Shown here: one piece after another, positions 17,652 to 25,942 of the stretch
Layout of the letters: every line of letters begins with the position of its first letter
Numbering within the stretch: the stretch's first letter is position 1
Origin: CAZEAP01 sp964510315
Lineage (GTDB): Bacteria; Planctomycetota; Brocadiia; SM23-32
Length of the DNA stretch: 64,000 nt
Direction of reading: 5' to 3'
NCBI GenBank assembly: GCA_964510315.1
Contig: CAZEAP010000015.1
Location: forward strand, 1 to 64,000
Notes under the pieces: generated by a model
Database searches by the model: none
What the model saw: the letters and a program-made list of their open reading frames with translations, nothing else
Told to the model about the DNA's origin: nothing
Position numbers and translations under genes: made by a program

Positions 17652-19055
17652 CTAAAACGGGCGATGCCTGGGCAGCGGTGAGGACGCCGCCCCCAGCATG
17701 CGCTGGAGCAGCCGGTGGCGCATCTCTTCCAGCTCGGGCCGGGCCTCGGGAACGTTCGCCAGGTTTGTATACTCCCCCGGTTCCGCGCTCAGGTCGTAGA
17801 GGACTTCGGCGTCCGGACCGTAGTTGATGTACTTGCGCTCCTCGCTTCGCAGCATCGCCCAGATGGGCCGGCCCGGCCCCGCGTGCATCGCCAGAACGTC
17901 CCTCCGCACCGGTCCTGAACCGTCCCCGCGCAGCCATGGGCCCACGCTCCGGCCCTGAACGGCGTCGGGCGCCGGCGTCCCGCTCAGCTCGCACAGCGTC
18001 GGCAGCAGGTCCACCGCCTCGACCAGCTCCGCCGGCCTGGTTCCCCCGGGCAGACCGCCCGGCCAGTGCATGATGACCGGCAGCCGCATGACCTCCTCGT
18101 AGAAAGAGGCCTGCTTCGCAACCATCCGGTGGTCGCCGTCCATGTCGCCGTGATCCGACATGAACAACAGGAGTGTATCCTCCAGTTCGCCCCGTGCCTC
18201 CAGTCCCTCCAGCAGCCTTCCCACCTGGCTGTCCAGCGTGGTGCACATCGCGTAGAAGTAGCGGCGGCGCTCACGCCACTGCTCCGGCGATATCTCCCGC
18301 CGCCCTTTAAGCATGCTCCGCAGGGGCTCCGGCTTGTCCTCCTCCTCCCCCTCCCGCCAGTGGTGCTCGGGGACGTCCGCCTCCCGGTAGCTCTCGAATA
18401 CGTCGGAGGGCGGGTTCAGCGGCGGGTGGGGAGCGTAGATGCCCACGTGGATGAATGAGGGCCGTCCCAGCCGGAGGAAGTGGAGCGCCTGGGAGACGGC
18501 GAAGCCGCCGTGGCTTGCCTCCGCCGGGGCATCCACCGTCCACTGCATGAACGGCCCGTCCCCCCGGATTCGCTCGCGTGGTCGAGGGACGCGCATGCGC
18601 TCGGCGTGCTCCGGGTGTTCGTCCCGGAGCCACCGGGTGTAGGCGTCCTCGTAGCAGCCCGGCTCCTCGCTGAGGGCCATGTAGTCGAACCCGTAGCGCC
18701 CCCTCGGGGCGGGGTCGAGGTCCATCTCGTCGTGAGGTTCCAGGTGCAGCTTTCCGACCTGCGCGGTGGCATAGCCGGCGCCGCCGAAGACCTCGGCGCA
18801 GGTGGGCCCCCTGTCCGGCGGCAGCGCCGGCCCGTTGCACAGCAGGCCTGTGCGGCAGGGATACTGCCCTGTCATGAAGCTGGCCCGGCTGGGCATGCAG
18901 ACGGGGTTCTGCCCGTAACAGTGCTCCAGGGCCGCCCCCCCGGCGGCGAGACGGTCGAGGTTTGGGGTGTGGACGGCCGGATTACCGTTCGCGCCGACAC
19001 AGTCGTACCGCATGTGGTCCGTGGTAATCCATATGATGTGTCGCGGACGCTCCAC
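17652..19055 (-). CDS. Type I sulfatase
   Basis: A 467-residue sulfatase-superfamily hydrolase. The formylglycine site is C53-M-P-S-R57 in NPVCMPSRASFMTGQYP. The metal site uses the N-terminal WITTDHMRYDCVG and D301-H302 in FMSDHGDMDGDH. The sequence HMRYDCVGANGNP and the C-terminal LYDLSAEPGEYTNLAN resemble the choline-sulfatase/arylsulfatase-like groups common in polysaccharide-degrading marine and soil bacteria. No signal peptide is evident. It differs from the sulfatase at 2349 in motif and length, so the two probably act on different sulfate esters. It stands alone on the minus strand. Confidence 0.9.
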   Translation of the reverse strand: MERPRHIIWITTDHMRYDCVGANGNPAVHTPNLDRLAAGGAALEHCYGQNPVCMPSRASFMTGQYPCRTGLLCNGPALPPDRGPTCAEVFGGAGYATAQVGKLHLEPHDEMDLDPAPRGRYGFDYMALSEEPGCYEDAYTRWLRDEHPEHAERMRVPRPRERIRGDGPFMQWTVDAPAEASHGGFAVSQALHFLRLGRPSFIHVGIYAPHPPLNPPSDVFESYREADVPEHHWREGEEEDKPEPLRSMLKGRREISPEQWRERRRYFYAMCTTLDSQVGRLLEGLEARGELEDTLLLFMSDHGDMDGDHRMVAKQASFYEEVMRLPVIMHWPGGLPGGTRPAELVEAVDLLPTLCELSGTPAPDAVQGRSVGPWLRGDGSGPVRRDVLAMHAGPGRPIWAMLRSEERKYINYGPDAEVLYDLSAEPGEYTNLANVPEARPELEEMRHRLLQRMLGAASSPLPRHRPF

Positions 19056-19177
19056 GGGGCAAGTCTCCCCTCAAACTCACTGATAGCAGGAAAACGCACC
19101 TGGAGAACCAGTGAAAGACCTGCTGAGCACCTGGCATCGGGCCCTTCGCACCGAAACACCGCAAGCGAAACAGGTCT

Positions 19178-19504
19178 CTATTCTTCGCGCTCGGCCGCTG
19201 CTATCTGAACCTTGACGACATCGAAGAAAACATCGCGCAGGTCCTCGAAAACTGGACGGGCGGGCTCGGTACCTTCCGCGCCCAGCAGAAGCCACAACGG
19301 TACATCAAGGCCCTTTGCCACAGCCCGAAGGAAGGACAATCCGGGATCCCGATGGCCATTTTCGACCTGCGAGAGGTAGGAGCGGGAAACTCCCCACTGC
19401 TCGGCGGCGTCCTTCTGTGACAGGTCCGCCGCCACCCTCAAAAGCTTGATGGCTTTGCCGGGGCGTATGAACGTTTTCCGAGAATCGTCAGTTTTAGTAG
19501 CCAT
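19178..19504 (-). CDS. XRE-family HTH transcriptional regulator
   Basis: A 108-residue Cro/CI-type DNA-binding protein. The helix-turn-helix occupies residues about 20-75, with LSQKDAAEQWGVSRSYLSQVENG as the recognition core (split SQKDAAEQWG / VSRSYLSQVENG), followed by a short amphipathic tail. The ATG at 19504 has AGGGTGA upstream. It lies downstream of the 95-residue gene at 19699-19986 on the same strand, and both may be read from the strong promoter at 20174-20202. This resembles a small two-gene regulatory or toxin-antitoxin-like module, but no toxin family is recognisable. Confidence 0.85.
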   Translation of the reverse strand: MATKTDDSRKTFIRPGKAIKLLRVAADLSQKDAAEQWGVSRSYLSQVENGHRDPGLSFLRAVAKGLDVPLWLLLGAEGTEPARPVFEDLRDVFFDVVKVQIAAAEREE

Positions 19505-19698
19505 ATTTTATCACCCTAAGTGGGAAAATCTCTCTTTTGGTTCGGGCCACCATTGATCGGACTGGCTGACCCGATATCCTCTAAAGCAGCTATTGGTTGC
19601 CGAAGCTCGCATCCAGAGCATCCCCCGGATACTGGCGTGCGCGCAGTCCGGGAAGCCCCCGACCCTGCGACGGCCTCTCATTGGTGGACGCTGGTCTT

Positions 19699-19986
19699 TC
19701 AAAAGTGCTCCATGATCAAGCGTTCCAGTTCAAAAAGGCGTTTTTGAGTCGCCAGAAGACCTGTACGCAGCATCTCCCACTGTTCGGAACTGATCTCATT
19801 CAGGGATTGATCTTCGAACCAGTCCCTTAAAGTTGATAGCTTCTCCAAGTCTGTGCTCAGGTCCAGAGGCTGCCAATTCCCCTGCACTTCTTTGATTGAC
19901 GTGATAGAGGCAATAGTCAGGTCAATCCAGGCCAAGATGATTGCCTTTATATGTTCATCCGAAAGGCAGCCTCCACGAGTCGGCAT
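19699..19986 (-). CDS. Hypothetical protein upstream of the HTH regulator (95 aa)
   Basis: A 95-residue helical protein, LSDEHIKAIILAWIDLTI near the N terminus and a charged C-terminal helix (RLFELERLIMEHF). It is less GC-rich than its neighbours and uses more AT-ending codons, a sign of a foreign or recently acquired segment. The start is well supported by GGGAGGAA seven bases upstream. I do not recognise the family. Its position before an XRE regulator, behind a perfect promoter, suggests a joint regulatory module. Confidence 0.65.
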   Translation of the reverse strand: MPTRGGCLSDEHIKAIILAWIDLTIASITSIKEVQGNWQPLDLSTDLEKLSTLRDWFEDQSLNEISSEQWEMLRTGLLATQKRLFELERLIMEHF

Positions 19987-20173
19987 ATCAGGTTTCCTCC
20001 CTGAACACCGGAACGGTTATGTGGCAGGGCTGGTGTCCGCTGCCACCATGTGCTACCGGCGCTTCCCTCATCCGCTCAATCCTCCTCTCGTTACAGTCGC
20101 CAGTCCGCCAAGAACGCTGTGATGTCCGACCGCTCGTGAAGACATCTCAGCCGCCCCTCCATTCGATAACATC

Positions 20174-20202
20174 ATTATACTCTGACTATATAAAATTGTC
20201 AA
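20174..20202 (-). promoter_or_regulatory. Perfect-consensus sigma70 promoter
   Basis: Reading leftward: TTGACA (20197-20202), exactly 17 bases, TATAAT (20174-20179). Both boxes match consensus fully, and the segment is AT-rich in GC-rich DNA. It points at the 95-residue gene at 19986, leaving a leader of about 180 bases, and probably also drives the HTH gene. Confidence 0.8.
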
Positions 20203-20357
20203 GAAGCAACTTATGTTTACTCTTCTGCAGTCCGACCAACCCTGCCGTTTCCCGAGTTCGTCTCGTGATCGAGGGCCTCGAGCGAAGGCAGTTCCTCTCG
20301 GCCTCCGCGTTGCGAAGGGCTCCCACACAGTCTATACTGGCGCTGGGAACTCAGGCA

Positions 20358-21053
20358 ATGAATGTACCACACCTTCACGCGTGGGACCTGGAGGCCTCTG
20401 AGGCTCGGGCGCTTCAGGAAAAGCTGGCCCCCCGGGTGCGTCTCCAGCCACTGCCACCCGACCCGGAACTCCTCGCCGGCGCCGACGTGGCCTTCAGCAA
20501 GAAACAGGGGCTGGTCTTCGCAAGCGTGGTGGTTCTGCGCCTTCCGGAGATGGAAATCGTCGAAGAGGTCGGCGCGCACGTCCCCTACGGCTTCCCGTAC
20601 GTGCCCGGCCTGCTCAGCTTCCGGGAAGGGCCTGCGGTGCTGGCGGCGTTCCGCCGGCTCGACAGCCGTCCGGACATCGTGATCTTCGACGGCCACGGCT
20701 ACGCTCACCCCCGGCGCTTCGGGCTGGCCTCCCACATGGGCCTGTGGCTGGGATTGCCTGCGGTCGGCTGCGCGAAGAGCCGACTGGTCGGCGAACACGA
20801 CGAGCCGGGCGACACGAAGGGCGAGTCGGTGCCCCTGCTGGACGACGGGGAGCAGATAGGCGTGGTGCTCCGCAGCCGCACCGACGTGAAGCCGATCTAC
20901 GTCAGTCCGGGGCATCTGTCGGATTTTGACAGCGCCGAGCAATTCGTCCTGCGCTGCTGCGTCAGGTACCGCCTCCCCGAACCGACTCGGCAGGCGGACC
21001 ATGCGGTCAGCCGGCTGAAGCGGGAGTACCTGGAAAGTCATCCGACTGCCTGA
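20358..21053 (+). CDS. nfi: Endonuclease V (deoxyinosine 3' endonuclease)
   Basis: A 231-residue repair nuclease that nicks DNA one phosphodiester 3' of deoxyinosine, starting repair of deaminated adenine. Catalytic acidic positions are visible: D43 in GADVAFS and D111 in the hallmark DGHGYAHPRRFGLASHMGL. PYVPGLLSFREGP matches the wedge/lesion-recognition segment. The frame is open far upstream, but homology starts at the ATG at 20358, giving normal family length. It is divergent from the HTH module. Confidence 0.95.
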   Translation: MNVPHLHAWDLEASEARALQEKLAPRVRLQPLPPDPELLAGADVAFSKKQGLVFASVVVLRLPEMEIVEEVGAHVPYGFPYVPGLLSFREGPAVLAAFRRLDSRPDIVIFDGHGYAHPRRFGLASHMGLWLGLPAVGCAKSRLVGEHDEPGDTKGESVPLLDDGEQIGVVLRSRTDVKPIYVSPGHLSDFDSAEQFVLRCCVRYRLPEPTRQADHAVSRLKREYLESHPTA

Positions 21054-21173
21054 GAAACCGCCACGCGGCGCCGCGCGACGGCGAGTTCGCCCGGTTTGAC
21101 CCCAACACTTTTGCCCGGTAGGATGCCGCTGGTGCGGGTGCGGCTCAGGTGACGGGGAAAGGAGGGAGAAGCG

Positions 21174-21983
21174 ATGATACGGGTCGAGTGCGAATGCGGG
21201 AAGGTCTTTGAGGTTGGTGACCAACACGCCGGGAAGGAAGGGAAGTGCCCCGCCTGTGGACGCTCACTGCGCATCCCCGAAGTCGGCGCCGGTTCAGAAG
21301 AACCGGTCGTCCCCGCATCTCCCGCCGGGGAGGCGGGCGGATCCTCCCTGCCGTGGCAGGACAGGGACAGCTACCCGTCGGTCTTCAGTGCCCTCTGGGA
21401 GACGCTCAAAGCGGTCCTTTTTAGTCCCGGGCCCGCGTTCTCCGGGGCGCGGGTGGAAGGGACGTTGGGAGAGTCCCTGATCTTCGCCCTCATCGTGGGG
21501 ACGATCGGCGGCTACGCCGGCCTGTTCTGGCAGATACTGTTCCAGGCCATAGGCGCCTTCGCGGGACCGGCCGGGCGGCAGATGTGGGGCCGGGCGGCCC
21601 TGGGGCTCGGGCTGTTCATAGTCCTCGCACTGATAATGGTGCCGGTCGTAGTCGTCATCGGCACGTTCCTCGCTTCGGGCATCGTCCATGTTTGCCTGAT
21701 GCTGGTAGGCGGAGCCAATCGGTCCTTTGAGGCGACCTTCACGGTAGTGGCCTACGCACTCGGCTGCACGGCCCTGTTCCAGATCGTCCCCATCTGCGGC
21801 GGCCTGGTGAGCAGCGTATGGACCCTGGTCGTCGAGATCATGGGCCTGAGCGAAATCCACGAGACCAGCGGCGGAAGGGCCGCTCTGGCCGTATTCCTGC
21901 CCGTAATCTTCTGCTGCGGCGTTGCCGTCCTGTTCTTCCTGATCATGGGCGGCGTCGGGGCCGGCCTTGCCGGTGCTCGCTGA
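21174..21983 (+). CDS. Zinc-ribbon plus Yip1-like membrane protein
   Basis: A 269-residue protein. The N terminus is a small zinc ribbon (C6-E-C8 and C25-P-A-C28), then a linker, then five hydrophobic segments from about residue 95 onward. The membrane part (PGPAFSGARVEGTLGESLIF through the C terminus) matches the Yip1 domain pattern, including a central VHVCLMLVGGANRSFEATF. Yip1-like proteins are of unknown function in bacteria. It has a GGAGGGAG ribosome-binding site and starts a cluster of four small membrane-protein genes on the plus strand. Confidence 0.8.
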   Translation: MIRVECECGKVFEVGDQHAGKEGKCPACGRSLRIPEVGAGSEEPVVPASPAGEAGGSSLPWQDRDSYPSVFSALWETLKAVLFSPGPAFSGARVEGTLGESLIFALIVGTIGGYAGLFWQILFQAIGAFAGPAGRQMWGRAALGLGLFIVLALIMVPVVVVIGTFLASGIVHVCLMLVGGANRSFEATFTVVAYALGCTALFQIVPICGGLVSSVWTLVVEIMGLSEIHETSGGRAALAVFLPVIFCCGVAVLFFLIMGGVGAGLAGAR

Positions 21984-22017
21984 AGCTCCCGCCGCTGGAT
22001 GAGGGAGACGGCGGACG

Positions 22018-22434
22018 GTGAGAATCGAACTCCGGGAAAGCGGGAGCGTCGACCACGAGTTGATCTGGAGTCTCGTCGCCCTCAGCGTGCTGATCGCCGC
22101 GGCGGCTTTGCCCATGGATCAGATGCTGCAAGTCGCCGGTTACCGGTGCCCTTTCCGCGCCCTGACGGGCCTGCCGTGTCCCACCTGCCGGGGCGTCCGG
22201 ACGCTGGTGGCCATGGGCTCCCTCGATGTGGCGGCCGGATTCCGCCTGAACCCCCTGGTGGCCGCCGGCTGGTGTGGGGCCGTTCTGTTCGTCCCTTACG
22301 CACTGTTCGTGTCCCTGACCGGCAGGAGACGAGTGCGCATCGTCGAGATCAAGCTTTTGGAACGCCGGGCCGTCAAAGCCGGCTTCGCCTTACTGGTGGC
22401 GCTCAACTGGGCCTACCTCATACTCTCCGCTTGA
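22018..22434 (+). CDS. DUF2752 membrane protein (first copy)
   Basis: A 138-residue protein with about three membrane segments and the DUF2752 core YRCPFRALTGLPCPTCRGVR. The family has no known biochemical role. The usual 'CPGCGMTR' ending is modified here to CPTCRGVR. It begins with a GTG at 22018, 34 bp after the Yip1-like gene, and has GGGAG upstream. A second DUF2752 gene occurs at 23260-23739. Confidence 0.8.
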   Translation: MRIELRESGSVDHELIWSLVALSVLIAAAALPMDQMLQVAGYRCPFRALTGLPCPTCRGVRTLVAMGSLDVAAGFRLNPLVAAGWCGAVLFVPYALFVSLTGRRRVRIVEIKLLERRAVKAGFALLVALNWAYLILSA

Positions 22435-22615
22435 CCCCCGGGGCAGCCTGTCCCCCGTTTACACTGACCTGCTCGTACCACGCTCAGGCGCGTGACTTGA
22501 CAGCCCGCTCGGCTCAACTTAGGATTCGGCTCAAGGTGCGTTCGGTCAAGGCGTAGCAGGCCCGCAGGACGGGACCCGGCCGGCAACCCTTCTTCTGCCC
22601 GGGAGGTGGCTCACA

Positions 22616-23263
22616 ATGGCTCGACAGGTCAAGTGCGGCGAATGCGGCGCGGTGCTGAAGGTTCCGGACAGCGTAACGGCCGATAGAGGGAAATGCCCGA
22701 AGTGCGGTGCGGTTATGTCGCTGACAGGGGAGGAGCGGGTCGAACCTGTGGAAGAACCCGCCCCGGAACCCGCCCAGCCTACCCCCGAGCCCCAGGCCGA
22801 ACTCACCCGGCCGGCGCCGCCGGCGACGGCGCAGACGCCTCCCCCCAAGTCCCAGGCGGTGGCCTTCGCCCTTTCTTACTTCCTGGGAAGCCTGGGGGTT
22901 GACCGCTTCTACCTGGGCTACGTGGGACTGGGGATTGTGAAGCTGCTGACCTGCGGCGGCCTCGGAATCTGGGCCCTTATAGACTGGATCATCATCGGCA
23001 TCGGCGGGATGAAGGACTCTTTGGGCCGGCCCCTCCAGCGAGAGCCGGTCAGCGGAACGCCCGTGAAAAGCCAGAGCACCGCGTTCGTGCTCTCCTGGCT
23101 GCTGGGCGGGCTCGGCGTGGACCGCTTCTATCTTGGTTACGTCGGCCTGGGCATCCTGAAGCTCCTCACCTGCGGGGGACTGATGATCTGGTGGCTCGTC
23201 GACTTCCTGCTGCTGGGCATGCACCTGATGAAGGACGCGGACGGCAACAGCCTTCGGGTATGA
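22616..23263 (+). CDS. Zinc-ribbon protein with two TM2 domains
   Basis: A 215-residue protein. It has an N-terminal zinc ribbon (C7-G-E-C10 and C27-P-K-C30), a Pro/Glu-rich linker to about residue 78, and two tandem TM2 domains (about 80-140 and 150-210). The domains are near-duplicates: each has GVDRFYLGYVGLGI followed by KLLTCGGL and a tryptophan-rich second helix. TM2 proteins in bacteria are uncharacterised small membrane proteins. The ATG follows GGGAGGTGG. The stop overlaps the start of the next gene (ATGA). Confidence 0.85.
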   Translation: MARQVKCGECGAVLKVPDSVTADRGKCPKCGAVMSLTGEERVEPVEEPAPEPAQPTPEPQAELTRPAPPATAQTPPPKSQAVAFALSYFLGSLGVDRFYLGYVGLGIVKLLTCGGLGIWALIDWIIIGIGGMKDSLGRPLQREPVSGTPVKSQSTAFVLSWLLGGLGVDRFYLGYVGLGILKLLTCGGLMIWWLVDFLLLGMHLMKDADGNSLRV

Positions 23264-23739
23264 AATTCCGCAGAACAAAGGTCACGTCCCAGGGCGGCGT
23301 CTTCAGCCGATGGTTCCCGCCTGTGGTCGCGGCGGCCGTGCTGGCCGCCTCGGTGGTCAGCACCGTGCCCGCGCATCTGCCGGCGACGCCCTGCCCTTTC
23401 TACAACCTCACCGGTCTGCCCTGCCCGGGCTGCGGCATGACGCGCGGATTTGTTGCCATGGGGCACGGCCGACCGGCCGATGCCTGGCGCTACAACGCAC
23501 TGGCCCCGGCTTTCTTCGCCGCCCTGTGCGCCTACGTGCTGTGGTTCGGCGCGAACCTGTTCATGCCGCTCGAAGGGGTTGCGCTCTGGCTTAAGCGGCG
23601 GCGCAAGGCGCTCTACGCGGTGGCGCTCTGCCTGATAGCGCTGTCATGGGGTCTCAGCATCTGGCGACACAGCCGCGGACGGTTCGAGGGCCCCACCCCC
23701 CTGGTGCCCTATCTGTGCAGCCTGGCCGGACGGCACTGA
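23260..23739 (+). CDS. DUF2752 membrane protein (second copy)
   Basis: A 159-residue protein with three membrane segments and the canonical DUF2752 core TPCPFYNLTGLPCPGCGMTR. It starts inside the stop codon of the TM2 gene through an ATGA overlap (23260-23263), so the two are translationally coupled. The pairing of TM2 and DUF2752 suggests a shared membrane role; what that is cannot be read from sequence. Confidence 0.85.
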   Translation: MKFRRTKVTSQGGVFSRWFPPVVAAAVLAASVVSTVPAHLPATPCPFYNLTGLPCPGCGMTRGFVAMGHGRPADAWRYNALAPAFFAALCAYVLWFGANLFMPLEGVALWLKRRRKALYAVALCLIALSWGLSIWRHSRGRFEGPTPLVPYLCSLAGRH

Positions 23740-23754
23740 CGGAACGGCAGGGGC

Positions 23755-24050
23755 CAAACGGCAGTGGCCAGTAACCAGTGACGAGAGATCAGTAGAGAGT
23801 AGACAGTAGGCAGAGCGCAGTGGCCAGTGACCAGTGATCAGTGACCAGCTCAAGAAACGGCAGTTGCTGAGCTGATGCGGCCGTTTTTTGTCTTAGTTCG
23901 TCGTCCTCCTTGTCCTCTTGTAGTTCCCCCTCTGTCGTTCGCCTTTACTCTGCGTCCCTCTGCGTCCTCCGCGGTTCCACCCGCCTTCAGTCGTCGCCGT
24001 TCTTCGTGCTCTTCGTGGTGAATCCAGTAGTCAGTAGGCAGACAGGCGGA
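23755..24050. repeat. Modular 7-mer/9-mer repeat array, copy A
   Basis: This non-coding array starts with 7-base words of the form CAGTAGn/CAGTGnn, then a hairpin with a T-run (23855-23889), then 9-10-base words (CCTCnGTGn, CTCTGCGTC, CTTCGTGnn) joined by fixed connectors such as the one ending TTCAGTCGTCGCCG. About 200 bases are nearly identical to 25539-25770, at an offset of 1728-1736. It fills the gap between DUF2752 and the deacetylase-like gene; no gene is present. Confidence 0.85.
23855..23889 (+). terminator. Terminator-like hairpin inside repeat array A
   Basis: AAACGGC (23855-23861) pairs with GCCGTTT (23880-23886), and T-residues run from 23884 to 23889. The form is that of a rho-independent terminator and could end the membrane-protein cluster transcript. 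An identical copy is at 25583-25617. Confidence 0.5.
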
Positions 24051-24096
24051 AAGCCCTTCCCCGCACAGGCCGCTTTGCTCCCGCGTGCGGTCCGGT

Positions 24097-25014
24097 TCAT
24101 TCGCGCTCCAGCAGGTCCCACTCGAGCCCGGCCAACTCGTCAGCCCGCCGGTGGAGGTCCTCCAGGCAGACCGGTTCTATCTCGATTTCACGCTGCTCGG
24201 CGACCCCCTGGAGCATCGTGCACAGGTTGCCCAGCCGCTCCACGTGGGGGTCCTCCTCTTCCCCCCAGCCGACGAGGTTTGAGGTGACGAAATGGATGGT
24301 GCGGAGGTCAACCTGGTCCTCTGCCATGCGGTCGAGCTGCCGCTCGACCAGGTCTTCGGCGTAGGCGTGTATGTCGGGCTCTTCGATGCGAAGATGAGGC
24401 GGGGTATAGGTCTCGTAGGCGGTGTAGGTACCCGCCTCGAAATCACTGCTGACCGGCACCTCGTAGAACTCCATGCTCCCGGCGGCGGTCCGGTCCAGCG
24501 GGTCGGTGTGGTGGGGGAAGGGATAAGTTTCGCTCCACGTGCTGCACTGATCCTCGTCCCGGCGACCGGGCAGTGAGCAACTGCCCTGCCGAAAGCCCTC
24601 CATGCAGACGGCATGGAAAGTGTAGTCGTTGGCGCTGAAGAAGCCGCCCCGGAACGTACGGGGCGGCTTACCCAGGCGGCTCTCCCAGGTCTTTCGCGCC
24701 AGCCCGATGATCTCCCGCTGGCGATCGTAGCCGTAGGAGCCGAGGCACGCCTGGTAGCCGCTGAGACGCGGATGGCACAGAAGGCCCAGCTCATCGCTTC
24801 CAGAGCCCAGCTCGGCGGCGGTCTCCGCCATTCGTCCCAGGGCTTCGGGCGCAAAGAAGAACGTTCCCTTCAGCCCGGCCTCCGCAAGGGCTTCAGCGAA
24901 AGCCGCCGGCCGGCTCTCGGCCTCGTCCCAACGGGAGGGACCCTCCACCTCGCCCCCGCCGACGGCCGGCAGGCAGTCCATGCTGAAAACCACGTAAAGC
25001 TTCCGGTCCGCCAC
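24097..25014 (-). CDS. Polysaccharide deacetylase-like protein
   Basis: A 305-residue protein resembling the NodB/CE4 polysaccharide deacetylase fold. VVFSMDCLPAVGG corresponds to the first metal-site strand, LGLLCHPRLSGYQ to the His motif, and RTFRGGFFSANDYTF to the arginine-containing third motif. The canonical 'TFDDG' and 'HxxxH' are altered, so catalytic deacetylation is uncertain; this looks like a divergent subfamily. No signal peptide. It starts with GTG at 25014 after AAGGAG. It is flanked on both sides by the repeat arrays. Confidence 0.65.
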   Translation of the reverse strand: MADRKLYVVFSMDCLPAVGGGEVEGPSRWDEAESRPAAFAEALAEAGLKGTFFFAPEALGRMAETAAELGSGSDELGLLCHPRLSGYQACLGSYGYDRQREIIGLARKTWESRLGKPPRTFRGGFFSANDYTFHAVCMEGFRQGSCSLPGRRDEDQCSTWSETYPFPHHTDPLDRTAAGSMEFYEVPVSSDFEAGTYTAYETYTPPHLRIEEPDIHAYAEDLVERQLDRMAEDQVDLRTIHFVTSNLVGWGEEEDPHVERLGNLCTMLQGVAEQREIEIEPVCLEDLHRRADELAGLEWDLLERE

Positions 25015-25249
25015 AACGGTCTCCTTCCAGCCGGATCATGAACTCTGCAAATCAGCTCCGCGCCACCCGCCAAAACGATCGGCCGCAGAGGTCTGCGCGC
25101 CGGAGGCGGGTGCGCTTCGTTCGCAGAAGCTGCGCTCGCTCAGGATGACGTCCTGGACGGTGACCCGCAACTTGTCATGCTGAGGCGCCCTACCTTCAGG
25201 CGCCGAACGCATCTCGCCGTTCCGCCGCGCCGTACTTGCACCGTACCCG

Positions 25250-25870
25250 TTCGGCCAGCCCTTTCTTCCGTGTCCTTCGTGTCCTTCGTGGTGACTCCAG
25301 TAGTCAGTAGACAGCAGACAGTAGACAGCACGGAGTTCCCGGCTGCTGAGTTGTCGGGCTGTTCGTTGTCTTCCTCAGTCGTCCTCCGTGCCCTCCGTGT
25401 CCTCCGTAGTTTCCCGTTTGTCGTTCGCCTTTACTCTGCGTCCCTCTGCGTCCTCTGCGGTTCCGCCCGCCTTCAGTCGTCGCCGTTCTTCGTGCTCTTC
25501 GTGGTGAATTCAGTAGTCAGTGGTCAGTAGGCAGTAGGCAGAGCGCAGTGGCCAGTGACCAGTGACGAGTGGCCAGATCAAGAAACGGCAGTTGCTGAGC
25601 TGATGCGGCCGTTTTTTGTCTTAGTTCGTCGTCCTCCGTGCCCTCCGTGTCCTCCGTAGTTTCCCGTTTGTCATTCGCCTTTACTCTGCGTCCCTCTGCG
25701 TCCTCTGCGGTTCCGCCCGCCTTCAGTCGTCGCCGTTCTTCGTGCCCTTCGTGGTGAATCCAGTAGGCAGTAGTCAGTGGTCAGTAGGTAGTAGACAGCA
25801 CGGAGTTCCCGGCTGCTGAGTTGTCGGGCTGTTCGTTGTCGTCCTTCGTGGTTCCTTCTGTGGTCACACC
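25250..25870. repeat. Modular 7-mer/9-mer repeat arrays, copies B and C
   Basis: Two consecutive units of the array also found at 23755-24050. Equivalent connector points (TCGTCGCCGT at 25487-25496 and 25727-25736) are exactly 240 bases apart. Perfect 7-base periodicity is seen at 25298-25332 (CAGTAGT, CAGTAGA, CAGCAGA, CAGTAGA, CAGCACG), and 9-base periodicity at 25633-25659 (CCTCCGTGC, CCTCCGTGT, CCTCCGTAG). A second connector beginning CGGAGTTCCCGGCTGCTGAG occurs at 25331 and 25801. Open frames crossing this segment are not genes. Confidence 0.85.
25583..25617 (+). terminator. Terminator-like hairpin inside repeat array B
   Basis: Same stem as at 23855: AAACGGC (25583-25589) with GCCGTTT (25608-25614) followed by a run of T. 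It is not positioned after a plus-strand gene, so it may be a structural module of the repeat rather than a working terminator. Confidence 0.4.
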
Positions 25871-25942
25871 GACCCGGCTCCGCGGCCTACGGTTGGCCGT
25901 TCCGTTGCGGGCAGTGGCCACCGTTCCTTCAGACTTCAGACT

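Noticed and set aside
23755..25870. CRISPR array
   Set aside because: The periodic words are 7-10 bp and fused without unique spacers, with no cas genes; the structure does not fit CRISPR.
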